A stretch of 33,012 bases of DNA from Chloroflexota bacterium (lineage in GTDB: Bacteria > Chloroflexota > Ktedonobacteria > Ktedonobacterales > Ktedonobacteraceae). The translations under genes were made by a program, and so were the position numbers. The notes beneath the pieces were generated by a model. The model was not told where the DNA came from. It saw only the letters and a program-made list of their open reading frames with translations, and ran no database searches. Shown here piece by piece: positions 1 through 7,789 of this stretch; positions within the stretch are counted from its first letter, which is position 1, and every line of letters starts with the position of its first letter. The stretch spans positions 1 through 33,012 of the forward strand of contig CADDZH010000058.1 in assembly GCA_902812455.1 (NCBI GenBank), in the 5' to 3' direction.

Positions 1-1882
1 GGCTGTCCGGGCCGGTCTTCTCATCCAGGAAACGTTTGGCTTCGGCGCGCGGCCTGTTGGGGCTCGATGCCGCTTTTGGCCCTAGGATCGCAAAGTGAAA
101 GTCGCCATCATCCTCGATGTCCCGTGGCCGTTCTGGCAGGGTATGCACACGCGCTCCGGCAGCGGAGGCTCCTGCCGAGAGACTCTTACATTTCTGGATT
201 TCCCGGATGAGCTGCTCTTCCACCGCCTCCTGCGCGATGCGCGAACAAGCATCATGATGCATCTGGCGCAAATTCGGGCGGGTGCCCAGGCGCCACGATC
301 GCGGCAAGTGTCGCGCACCGGATGGTTCGATGTCGCGATCTTGCATGGCACTTTCGTCCAGAAACCAGGAGACTTCCGTCCAGCGCTGCAAGGCTTTCTC
401 CAGTTCGATCTTGTCCGGCTGTGTATGGCCGAGCAGCGTGAGCAGGTCGCGCGTCTTGGCATCCCTGCCAATGGGCTGCGAGTGCAGGAAGGTGGCAAAG
501 ACGGCCTGTTCTACCTCGCGAAACCGCAAGGCGGGTAGCTCTGCCTGGATATCGCGGGCTTTGGCAAGCTCACCTTCAAGGATACCCGTCCATTCCTGCT
601 TCTTCCCCTCGTATTCCTCGGTCTCCGCGACGTTGGTTAACTCGCGGGCGGACTCCGAGAGGGCAACGCTGCCAGGCCTGCCCAGGAAGACGTTGGTGGC
701 GATCAGGGGAGACTGATCCCAGCCCTCGGCGTCGCGCAGGGCCAGGGCGAACGTGCGCAAGACGCCGCGCGTGCGCTGGAAGCCTTCCATATTCGTCCAC
801 TTGGTGTAGAAGACGTCGGTGAGGTCGGGATGGAACGGGTAGCTCTGCCAGTAGCGCTCTTCGGCTGCCCGCATATCCTTGCCGGTCAGCTCGTCAAGGG
901 GAGCAATACCACGCAGTGCAGCCTGCACATGCGAGCGAAAGGCGTTGTGGTCTCGAATGGACTCTGGCGTAAAGAAGCGCCGCCGCAAGACTTCTGCTGC
1001 ATCCTCTTTGAGGACGGGCTGCACCCCCTCCTCGCGCTCGCGCCGGAAGATGGCGTAGAGTTCACTGGTCAGTTCTTTGCCCAGCGTATCGCTTTTGAGC
1101 GGGTCGGTGGCCAGCAGCGAAGCGACGATGGCGCAGGTATCCACTTTGGTCGCCGCCTGGGTGAAATACTGGAAGAAGTCGATGATGCGTCCACGCCAGG
1201 ATGGATCAAGCCCGACCTTCTGGCGGGCATACATCAGCACTTCGTCAATGAGGATCAGCGTAGCGAGACCATCCCTTGCAGGCAGAGCGAGCAGTTCGAC
1301 GAGCAGGTTTTCCGCCGGGGCGCTTTCGCGTTCGGCATCTTCGCCTTCAGCATGCAGCAGGCGCAGCCCGTCGCTGCCGGCAAGCTGGTAGGCCAGCACA
1401 CTCCAGGGCTGCCTCAGCCAGCGCGGCATGCCATCCGGCCCGGTAATCTCCATGCCCTTCTCCGCATCCAGCTTGTCGAACGCCAGCACTGCGATGCGCG
1501 CCCTGGGAGCCGTCATGCCGATATGCTGCGTGAACTCGTGTACCGCTGGGAGATCGGGCAGCGCCTGCGGTTGGTGCGTCAGGTGATAGAGGGTGATGAG
1601 CGTGTGCGTTTTGCCGCCGCCGTAGGTCAGTTCCAGTTGGCGCACAGCCTTGTCGTTCTTGCCTGCCAGGCGCAGTACGACATCCTTCGCCAGTTCGCGC
1701 AGGTTGAAGGTGGGATAGGTGAAGGAGAAAAAGTCATACGGGTTCTGATACACGGGGCGAGCCTTGCCCATGGCCACGTCGTAGAGGTCTGCGGCAAAGA
1801 TCGAGAGCGAGAGTTCGCCCGTTTTCAGCTCGTTGCGCAATTGCACAACCTCATGCCAGGGTTTCCATGCGAGTCTGGTCAT
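1..1882 (-). CDS. DUF499-family P-loop ATPase, N-terminal 627 residues (runs off left edge)
   Basis: The reverse strand is open from an ATG at 1882 to the window edge, so the C-terminus is missing. The start is preceded by AGTAGGA about 8 bases upstream. A Walker A motif GGGKTH lies at residues 88-93 (context LTYGGGKTHTL) and a Walker B LILIDE near 209-214. This P-loop with Thr-His after the lysine, behind a conserved N-terminal block (residues 1-80, WHEVVQLR then NPYDFFSFTYPT), is typical of the large DUF499 proteins of defence islands. In those islands it sits next to DUF1156 methylases, as here: the methylase starts about 3.8 kb upstream on the same strand. The exact biochemical role of the family is not settled; ATP-driven action on nucleic acid or protein partners is inferred. 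It is 63 bases downstream of the HEPN gene and probably last or near last in the operon. Identification is fairly secure, function is not. Confidence 0.85.
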   Translation of the reverse strand, partial: MTRLAWKPWHEVVQLRNELKTGELSLSIFAADLYDVAMGKARPVYQNPYDFFSFTYPTFNLRELAKDVVLRLAGKNDKAVRQLELTYGGGKTHTLITLYHLTHQPQALPDLPAVHEFTQHIGMTAPRARIAVLAFDKLDAEKGMEITGPDGMPRWLRQPWSVLAYQLAGSDGLRLLHAEGEDAERESAPAENLLVELLALPARDGLATLILIDEVLMYARQKVGLDPSWRGRIIDFFQYFTQAATKVDTCAIVASLLATDPLKSDTLGKELTSELYAIFRREREEGVQPVLKEDAAEVLRRRFFTPESIRDHNAFRSHVQAALRGIAPLDELTGKDMRAAEERYWQSYPFHPDLTDVFYTKWTNMEGFQRTRGVLRTFALALRDAEGWDQSPLIATNVFLGRPGSVALSESARELTNVAETEEYEGKKQEWTGILEGELAKARDIQAELPALRFREVEQAVFATFLHSQPIGRDAKTRDLLTLLGHTQPDKIELEKALQRWTEVSWFLDESAMQDRDIEPSGARHLPRSWRLGTRPNLRQMHHDACSRIAQEAVEEQLIREIQKCKSLSAGASAAGARVHTLPERPRDIEDDGDFHFAILGPKAASSPNRPRAEAKRFLDEKTGPDS

Positions 1883-1945
1883 TGTCAGTATCCTACTTTC
1901 TATCACCAAAGAGCGCTCAAAGCGCCAAATAACAGCCCAACTTGA

Positions 1946-2602
1946 TCAGTAATCCCTTATGTGGAGTACCTCAGCGAAGAAATATGCCAGAGTACGAAAA
2001 GCAAGAGAAACTATCTGCCGATCCATTTCCAAATAGGCAGATTTTTGACCGTGGAAAAGGTTACAACGCACTTTATATAATGCGGCAAGAGTATGTGGCC
2101 AATCTATAGGTATCGGCTCCCCTGCGTCTTTGTGCCTTTTCCAACATTTCGGCTCGAAATTTGTTGCGCCTGCGGCAAGGTAATGTTCAATAACTGAACT
2201 ACGTATCCCGGTATAAAGGGAAGAAATGTACAGCCGTCGTAATGATCTCACATCAAAGATGGGCCATAGCTTAGCGAACTGCTCGGCATAATTCCCAAAA
2301 GGAGAATCAGAATCAGCAGCGAGATTGGAAAATTTCTGGCAGAGTGTTGGGTCACGTTTGAGGGCATCGATATACTTATAATCCTCATCGCGATCAGTGA
2401 CACAGGCTGCCCAGCCGTTAAATGCGAACCATGCATAGATAAAAGCCTCGAAACAGTCATCCCCCTGACAATCTAACATGCTCCATGAGCGCTGAAACCA
2501 TCCATAAATCAAAGCATGCCCGTGAGGGTGCAAGTTAAAGTAACGGCTGAAATCGATTGGTACCCGTCTCAAATGTGAATGTAGAAGTTCAGGGCAAGTC
2601 AT
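1946..2602 (-). CDS. HEPN-like domain protein (218 aa)
   Basis: The start is the ATG at 2602, with GGGAGG 7 bases before it; a TTG two codons upstream is less likely. The protein is 218 residues with no signal peptide or membrane segment. Its C-terminal third contains KVRCNLFHGQKS, in which R179-x4-H184 is the Rx4H motif of HEPN nucleotide-binding or RNase folds. An aromatic helix earlier on (FEAFIYAWFAFNGW) resembles the first HEPN helix. HEPN proteins are frequent in toxin-antitoxin and abortive-infection systems, where the R and H form an RNase site in a dimer. The gene lies between the methylase (36 bases away) and the DUF499 ATPase on the same strand, so it is very likely co-transcribed with them. 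Whether it is an active RNase effector or a structural adaptor cannot be told from sequence. Confidence 0.7.
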   Translation of the reverse strand: MTCPELLHSHLRRVPIDFSRYFNLHPHGHALIYGWFQRSWSMLDCQGDDCFEAFIYAWFAFNGWAACVTDRDEDYKYIDALKRDPTLCQKFSNLAADSDSPFGNYAEQFAKLWPIFDVRSLRRLYISSLYTGIRSSVIEHYLAAGATNFEPKCWKRHKDAGEPIPIDWPHTLAALYKVRCNLFHGQKSAYLEMDRQIVSLAFRTLAYFFAEVLHIRDY

Positions 2603-2638
2603 TTGCAAACCTCCCTTTGCATTTCCTTCGAGGCAATT

Positions 2639-5600
2639 TCACTCCATCAGACCTAATGGATATACCGGCAGCGTCCCCCGTGAGGCCACATGATTGCTAA
2701 TGCTTTCCAGCAGTGAGCGCTCTTCACTGCCTGCCGGAGCCAGTTCGATCAAGGCCTGCAAGAGCTGGTGGAAGAGGGTGTTGTGGCCCAGGCCACGCAC
2801 GTCCAGGTATTCATCGACGCGCGTCACGTCGCCCGCACGCCAGAGGAGCATGAGGCGATGTACCTGGTCGATGAGCGGTGGGGGCGGCGTACCAGGCAAG
2901 TTATAGCCCAGGCTGGTGCTCTTGCGCTGGTTCCACTGCTTCAGGCGCACCGTGCTGCTTGTCCCCTCTTCCGTTTCACCCTCGTCGCTCTCACCCTCAC
3001 CTTCATCGTCCTCGTCTGCTTCGCCAGGTGCCTGGCCGCCCGTCTTCGCCAGCAGGTCGTAGCGGCTGATCAGGGCGTTGTCCGAGAGGCCACAGGAGAC
3101 AGCGTAGAGGATGCATGGCCCGATAGGCACGCTCGCCATGCCGAAGTCGTAGCGATGCAGCAGGTAGTAGGTGGTCACGTCGTCCAGGCCGCTTACGGCA
3201 TCCGGCCCACCGTTGTGGGACAGCACGCGCCCGACCACGAAATCCGCTACGATGCGCCGCACATGGCGCAGGAACTCTGAGACACTGAGCACCTGTCCCG
3301 GCTCGTTCGTCTTCTTGACGATGGGATGCTGGCTATACACCTCCAGGGCAGGGCCAGTAGCAGCCCAGACGAAGTCTGGCCCGCGAATGCCTGCGTCCCA
3401 GAAATTGTGTAGCCGGGTGATAATGCGTTCCTGCATCTCCTCCAGCACGCGCGTATCCCAGCCGGGCCGCGCCATCTCCGAGCGTTTCTTGCACACCAGC
3501 CATACGGATGATGACAGTGCCGCCGACGAAAGCGCGCGGGTACGATTGCCCATCTCGGTCTGGATCGGCCAGGAGCCATCCACAACGAAGCCGGCGTGAA
3601 TAATGGCCGATACCAGCGTCTCCCAGGCGTCCGGCTGCTTGTGCGCGAAGACGATCACCAGCCGCCCATCCGGCGTCAGGGACTTGTAGCACGCCTGGAA
3701 GACGCGAAACATGCCGTTTTCGTAATTGGCCTTCGATGCCTGCTTATCTCCTCCAAAGCGACTCGAATCGTCGATTAATTCGCCGTCGTTGTGGTCGTGA
3801 TCCCACTTGGGTGAGAGAGGTTGCGCAAAGGCAGCATCGATCTCCGGCGAGAGGCCATACAGCGTGCGCTGCAGCCAGACATAGAAAAAGTCCATCAGGT
3901 CGGAATAGGGAATGGCGTCGTAGTATGGGGGATCAGTGACGATAGCGTCAAAGGATTCTGATGAACTTTGGGTTGCGCTCTGTTGGACAACCTTTGGAAA
4001 ATATGTTTGTGAATTGAAATTGAGAGCATGACTTACAAATTGTGCTATCCATTCAATAGCCCCAAAATAGCCACCAGATTTCTCAGAGCAAGGATTGACT
4101 TCAGTGTAATCCCATACAATGGGCAAAGCAAAACGCCCGAATGTATTTCGCATTTTTTCCGCAGAGTTATGCCAACTACATATCGCACTTGAGTAATCGG
4201 CAAGGCGATCTGCTGCAATTGCCAGATACGCACTCACCGCTTCAATCCACAGGTCTATATACCCTTGCGTCCTCATAGCCTCGCGCACTGCCCGTGTATG
4301 TTTCACGAACGTGCCCAGCGCTAGCAATTGACGCGGAGTGAAGAGTTTGTACCACCTGTCGAAGCCATAGAGGGGAACACGGAAACCGAGGGCTTCTTTG
4401 CTTGGTAGTGATTCCTCTGGCAAGCCAAACGGAATGACCGCAAATACGTCGGCGACCGCACTCCCGGCTTCGGCTGCCAGCCGTATCTCATCTGCTGTAG
4501 GCAAACGATACTCTTTGCCATGCGGGCCATCGACGACGACAGCGGTCATGATTACGCCGAGACGCCCCGCTACGCCTTCCAGGCGGATATCCTCCATCCT
4601 GATGATCGTGCCGCAGCAAGGACAGGTGACGCCGGAATGCGACATCGTGCCACCGCCAATGCGCTTGTCGGCTTCACGTTTCTGTGCTGCTGCGCCTTTC
4701 GCGACCGGCACGTCTTGCTGGATGCCGAAGATGACGCCCGTCCTGTCCGCATTGGGTTCCATGGTCAGGGCAACGCGCTTGTTGTCTTTCTTGCAGAGCC
4801 AGCGCGTCTTGAGCAGCGGCACAGTAGCACGGCAGTTCTTGCAGGCGACGGTGCGGGCCCATAGATAAGCAACAGTGGGTTTGCCGTCGATGGTCGGGTA
4901 AAAGTGCTCAAGATCGGCTTTCGCCTGCTGCAAGACCCACCAGCCCCAGGCGCGTACATGCCACGCGAGATCGGCCTCGACGGTGACGACATGCGTCTGG
5001 ATACCAGTCAATTGCGGCTGCGCCGGTTGCGTTGTCTGTTTGCCCAGGCCCAGTTCTTTCAATTGCACCTGCAATTTTGCCCCATCCAATCCCTGCGCCT
5101 TGAAATAGCTTTCCATGAATTCCCGCGATTGCAGGGCGAAGTCGGGCAAGCGGCGTTTCTGGCCGGCGAGGCGCTGCGGGTATTCGAGCGTACACTTGAG
5201 GATGAACCAGGCAACGGGGTTGATATCGACGGCGGTCACTTCGCAGCCCAGGCGCATGGCCTCGAGTGGGATCGCACCGCCGCCCGCAAAGGGGTCAAGC
5301 ACCCTGGGTGGGCGCCCGCCATACGCTTCACGAATCTTCTCGCGAAACCAGTCGAGGTCGGCGCTGCTCTCGCGGCCCCAGTGCAGGATGCCACCTTCGG
5401 TCTCTTCAGAGACTTGCTCTTCCACGCGACCATCGGGCAGCTTTTTCTTCTTCACCTTTGTGACGAGCCGCCCACCAAGCTTCTCAAGCATCTCCTTGCG
5501 CTCGGCAGCGTTGCCAGGATCGGGCAGCAGCGTAGCAATGAGCGCGGCGCGGCTGGCCGCCAGTGGCCTTCTTGCCGGCCAGATATGCAGCGTGGAGATG

Positions 5601-5692
5601 TGCCCATGCCGCACGTTCTTCTCATGCACGGAATCCAGCGACGCTTGTTTTAACGGGAAGGCAACTTCGATGAGACGAGGTTGATCGGTCAT
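2639..5692 (-). CDS. DUF1156-type DNA methyltransferase (1017 aa)
   Basis: This is a large methylase of the kind found in defence islands. Residues 1-75 match the DUF1156 N-terminal block (RLIEVAFPL, then HGHISTLHIWPARRP). The SAM-binding motif I DPFAGGG lies at 133-139, followed by an acidic strand end (VTAVDINP). Catalytic motif IV DPPY at 587-590 indicates amino methylation, most likely N6-adenine or N4-cytosine. Cysteine clusters at C284/C287/C300 and C357/C359/C360 look like zinc-binding inserts, and a very acidic linker lies near residue 910. The length of about 1000 residues is usual. Its ATG overlaps the stop of the AlbA_2 gene (ATGA at 5689-5692), so translation is coupled. The methylase probably marks host DNA so that partner ATPase and helicase genes act on unmodified phage DNA; that is inference from family context. 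Confidence 0.92.
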   Translation of the reverse strand: MTDQPRLIEVAFPLKQASLDSVHEKNVRHGHISTLHIWPARRPLAASRAALIATLLPDPGNAAERKEMLEKLGGRLVTKVKKKKLPDGRVEEQVSEETEGGILHWGRESSADLDWFREKIREAYGGRPPRVLDPFAGGGAIPLEAMRLGCEVTAVDINPVAWFILKCTLEYPQRLAGQKRRLPDFALQSREFMESYFKAQGLDGAKLQVQLKELGLGKQTTQPAQPQLTGIQTHVVTVEADLAWHVRAWGWWVLQQAKADLEHFYPTIDGKPTVAYLWARTVACKNCRATVPLLKTRWLCKKDNKRVALTMEPNADRTGVIFGIQQDVPVAKGAAAQKREADKRIGGGTMSHSGVTCPCCGTIIRMEDIRLEGVAGRLGVIMTAVVVDGPHGKEYRLPTADEIRLAAEAGSAVADVFAVIPFGLPEESLPSKEALGFRVPLYGFDRWYKLFTPRQLLALGTFVKHTRAVREAMRTQGYIDLWIEAVSAYLAIAADRLADYSSAICSWHNSAEKMRNTFGRFALPIVWDYTEVNPCSEKSGGYFGAIEWIAQFVSHALNFNSQTYFPKVVQQSATQSSSESFDAIVTDPPYYDAIPYSDLMDFFYVWLQRTLYGLSPEIDAAFAQPLSPKWDHDHNDGELIDDSSRFGGDKQASKANYENGMFRVFQACYKSLTPDGRLVIVFAHKQPDAWETLVSAIIHAGFVVDGSWPIQTEMGNRTRALSSAALSSSVWLVCKKRSEMARPGWDTRVLEEMQERIITRLHNFWDAGIRGPDFVWAATGPALEVYSQHPIVKKTNEPGQVLSVSEFLRHVRRIVADFVVGRVLSHNGGPDAVSGLDDVTTYYLLHRYDFGMASVPIGPCILYAVSCGLSDNALISRYDLLAKTGGQAPGEADEDDEGEGESDEGETEEGTSSTVRLKQWNQRKSTSLGYNLPGTPPPPLIDQVHRLMLLWRAGDVTRVDEYLDVRGLGHNTLFHQLLQALIELAPAGSEERSLLESISNHVASRGTLPVYPLGLME

Positions 5693-7056
5693 GATGGGTA
5701 TCCTATTCTTGGTTGGTTTATTAGTACGAGAGCAGCAATTTCATCTGGACGTGCGCGAAACGTTGTTGCCTGCCGGCGCACATACACCTCTGGTTTATCA
5801 TAATAAAGGCTATAGAGTGCCGAAGCTCCTTTATCTACAAATATGGCTATCACATATGTTCCTTTCCCATCCATATCACAGTGCTCAATTCGCACCTGGG
5901 GATCAGGATAGACATTATTGCGAATCATGTTCATGATCCGGTCTTTTTCTCTGTTTATATCTCCGATTGGTTTTATTCCTATAACATCGCCATCGTTGGT
6001 AACCCCTAGCAAAATAACTCCTCCAAGACCATTAGCGAAGGCAACAACGGTTTTTAACATCTTATCATGATCCTGTGGAATCTCCTGTTTGAACTCAACT
6101 GTTAGTCCCTCGCCTTGCGCGATAAGCTCCTGGATCTGCGTGCGAATGTCTGGTGGGCTGAATGTAACCTTGTCTGATCGTTGCCGAAATGGTGACCAGC
6201 GCTGGCTAATATATAAATAGTCTAACCATTCGCTCCCGCGAGAAATTACGATCCATACCTCAGATGGCATTCCCTGCGGGAGCGGACAATCGACACGCTG
6301 GGGCTGTGAAATTATTGCCTCAAAATTCAGTTCTGATGGCCCATTTATCTGGAGTCGCGCTCCGGCAAGGTTTATACCATCTATGTCAATGGAAAGCAGA
6401 AGAGGAGAAATATCCATATGCTTGATGCGGGCATCATCATGGATAAACCTGACATAATAGCCTTGATTGGTTGCGCCTAGCTGATTGGGGTCCGTCACCC
6501 CGTATATCAGTTGGGCAATCGCTTGTTGCACGCTTGGGAAAAAAGGGCAGCCATCATTTACAAGAATGCCTGATGGCAACCCCCATGCATTCGATGGTTG
6601 TGGTAGATTATACAATGTGTAAGGAAACGCGATTTTGGGACCGGCATAAAGAATGCCGGCATTACTGGGATGCCGCGTCCAATAAATATTTAGCTGAGCC
6701 GTATCTATCTGAATGTCATATTGAAAGTCATATTCATTGATTTTTCCACCTTTGTTGAGCAACCACGAAGAAATATCTGTACCAGGTAATGTTCCTGCGA
6801 CAAAGGCAACCAATCCATAATCATAGCAATACATGGGAGAGTTTGCTAGTAACTCTTCGGGCATGATATCGACGGTAAGAGTATGTAGAAGCCACTGGCC
6901 TTCTTTATCTTGCAGTACCATTCTGAAAGAAGCCTGCTGCGCTGCATTGAGCTTCTTCGTCAATTCCGTGAGTTTAATATATCCAGTATCCACAAAAACC
7001 GCCTGCACCTTCCAGGTGTAACGGGCTGGCCCGTAATGCACGATATATGATAGCAT
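5689..7056 (-). CDS. Schlafen/AlbA_2-domain protein (455 aa) with novel N-terminus
   Basis: The C-terminal third (about residues 310-430) is an AlbA_2 (Schlafen-type) domain. It begins with GEGLTVEFKQE, then the helix and strand MLKTVVAFANGLGGVILLGV with the typical GVTNDGDVIGI hairpin, and ends with VYVRRQATTFRA. This fold occurs in putative nucleic-acid-binding regulators, in Schlafen nucleases and in several antiphage proteins. The first 300 residues resemble nothing I recognise; they are beta-rich and aromatic-rich, with no membrane segment. The ORF overlaps the methylase start by four bases, so the two products are made together. No Shine-Dalgarno is evident before the ATG at 7056, and only 29 bases separate it from a divergent gene. 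It could be a sensor or nuclease subunit of the defence cluster; that assignment is inferred. Confidence 0.8.
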   Translation of the reverse strand: MLSYIVHYGPARYTWKVQAVFVDTGYIKLTELTKKLNAAQQASFRMVLQDKEGQWLLHTLTVDIMPEELLANSPMYCYDYGLVAFVAGTLPGTDISSWLLNKGGKINEYDFQYDIQIDTAQLNIYWTRHPSNAGILYAGPKIAFPYTLYNLPQPSNAWGLPSGILVNDGCPFFPSVQQAIAQLIYGVTDPNQLGATNQGYYVRFIHDDARIKHMDISPLLLSIDIDGINLAGARLQINGPSELNFEAIISQPQRVDCPLPQGMPSEVWIVISRGSEWLDYLYISQRWSPFRQRSDKVTFSPPDIRTQIQELIAQGEGLTVEFKQEIPQDHDKMLKTVVAFANGLGGVILLGVTNDGDVIGIKPIGDINREKDRIMNMIRNNVYPDPQVRIEHCDMDGKGTYVIAIFVDKGASALYSLYYDKPEVYVRRQATTFRARPDEIAALVLINQPRIGYPS

Positions 7057-7085
7057 TAGATGAGTAAAATGGGAAGGGTTTAAAC

Positions 7086-7310
7086 ATGTCAGATACCCTG
7101 GATTTCAATATACGTCAACAGCTTGCGGATTATCTGGCGGGCAATATCGCGCTAGGCCAGTTTGAGGATTGGTTTTTTGCCGAAACCTGGAATATTGATG
7201 AGGCAGATGATCAGGCTCTCGCGAATCTTGTGTATGACATTAAGCTCCGCCTGGCTGAGTTCTCTCATGGAGATTGGACGGAAGCTGAGTTGCGTAGTAT
7301 GCTCCTATAG
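7086..7310 (+). CDS. Small acidic protein of unknown function (74 aa)
   Basis: This short gene runs opposite to the surrounding defence genes, between the AlbA_2 gene (divergent, 29 bases apart) and the CopG antitoxin gene (convergent, 4 bases apart). An upstream GGGAAGGG could serve as ribosome binding site. The product is acidic and helical, with the pattern LRQQL-type helix then GQFEDWFFAETWNIDEADD. I know similar short stand-alone hypothetical proteins built around an FEDWF core, often near toxin-antitoxin genes, but no function. No membrane segment is present. It may be a leftover of the same small mobile or toxin-antitoxin module as the adjoining antitoxin. Confidence 0.6.
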   Translation: MSDTLDFNIRQQLADYLAGNIALGQFEDWFFAETWNIDEADDQALANLVYDIKLRLAEFSHGDWTEAELRSMLL

Positions 7311-7314
7311 TGGC

Positions 7315-7641
7315 CTATGATGCTCGTTTGTGAGCCTTGCGCTCCTGACGCAGACGATCTCTGATGAAAATGCGAACCAGCGTTGCTTTCTTGATTCCGC
7401 GTTCCTCAGCAAGCTGCTCGAGTTCCCGATCGGTTGCCTCATCAACCCGAAACATGAGTTGCTTCGTATATTTGCGTCGAGGGCGTACCTGGACAGGAGT
7501 AAATTCCTCGTCAAATTCTGGTGCGCCTGTATCGGTTTCATCCCACCAGTTGGCCTCTTCTTCATAATTCTGAAATGCTGGAATGGGACCGTGCGCTTGC
7601 GTGGGATATTGTGGCCCTTTGTAATCTGCCTGCTCACTCAT
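7315..7641 (-). CDS. CopG/BrnA-type ribbon-helix-helix antitoxin (108 aa)
   Basis: The 108-residue protein has the layout of CopG-type antitoxins. An N-terminal toxin-wrapping segment, IPAFQNYEEEANWWDE (residues about 20-36), contains the hallmark aromatic-acidic patch. It is followed by basic RPRRKYTKQ and a ribbon-helix-helix domain: strand LMFRVDEAT, helix DRELEQLAEERG, helix KKATLVRIFIRDRL. Such proteins neutralise BrnT-like RNase toxins and repress their own operon. The ATG overlaps by 8 bases the stop codon of an upstream reading frame that is the tail of such a toxin (next entry), as expected for a toxin-antitoxin pair. With the toxin broken, this antitoxin is an orphan, or could act on another toxin or regulate neighbouring defence genes. 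Confidence 0.85.
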   Translation of the reverse strand: MSEQADYKGPQYPTQAHGPIPAFQNYEEEANWWDETDTGAPEFDEEFTPVQVRPRRKYTKQLMFRVDEATDRELEQLAEERGIKKATLVRIFIRDRLRQERKAHKRAS

Positions 7642-7789
7642 GGGATGTACCTTCCTTCCAAATCCTATAGCGACGTAATTCTTGCCGCCTGAGCTGTTTT
7701 GCCGTTACTGGGTAGTAGATGCCGTTCTGTTCATCTTCTGGAGCTAAAATGACCACCAGCACTTTCCCATGTCCTCGCCCTGTCCATCC
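7634..7789 (-). pseudogene. 5'-truncated BrnT/DUF4258-like toxin remnant
   Basis: The frame read on the reverse strand from 7789 down to the TGA at 7634-7636 encodes 51 residues without a plausible start. It contains GRGHGKVLVVILAPED, then YYPVTAKQLRRQELRRYRIW. A strand core VLVVI, a YPVTA motif and a basic RRxxRRY tail are the C-terminal signature of BrnT-like/DUF4258 RNase toxins. Its stop codon overlaps the antitoxin start, the classical arrangement. The catalytic N-terminal half is gone: the frame is cut by the TAG that ends the helicase gene at 7790-7792. The junction is therefore a recombination or insertion scar and the toxin is inactive. Confidence 0.7.

Noticed and set aside
830..1945. 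A 371-codon rightward open frame opposite the DUF499 gene
   Set aside because: It is the mirror of a high-GC coding strand. The leftward frame carries the Walker motifs and runs to the window edge, while the rightward translation has no family features.
4904..5653. A 249-codon rightward frame opposite the methylase
   Set aside because: Antisense shadow of the DUF1156 methyltransferase, with no ribosome site and low-complexity composition.
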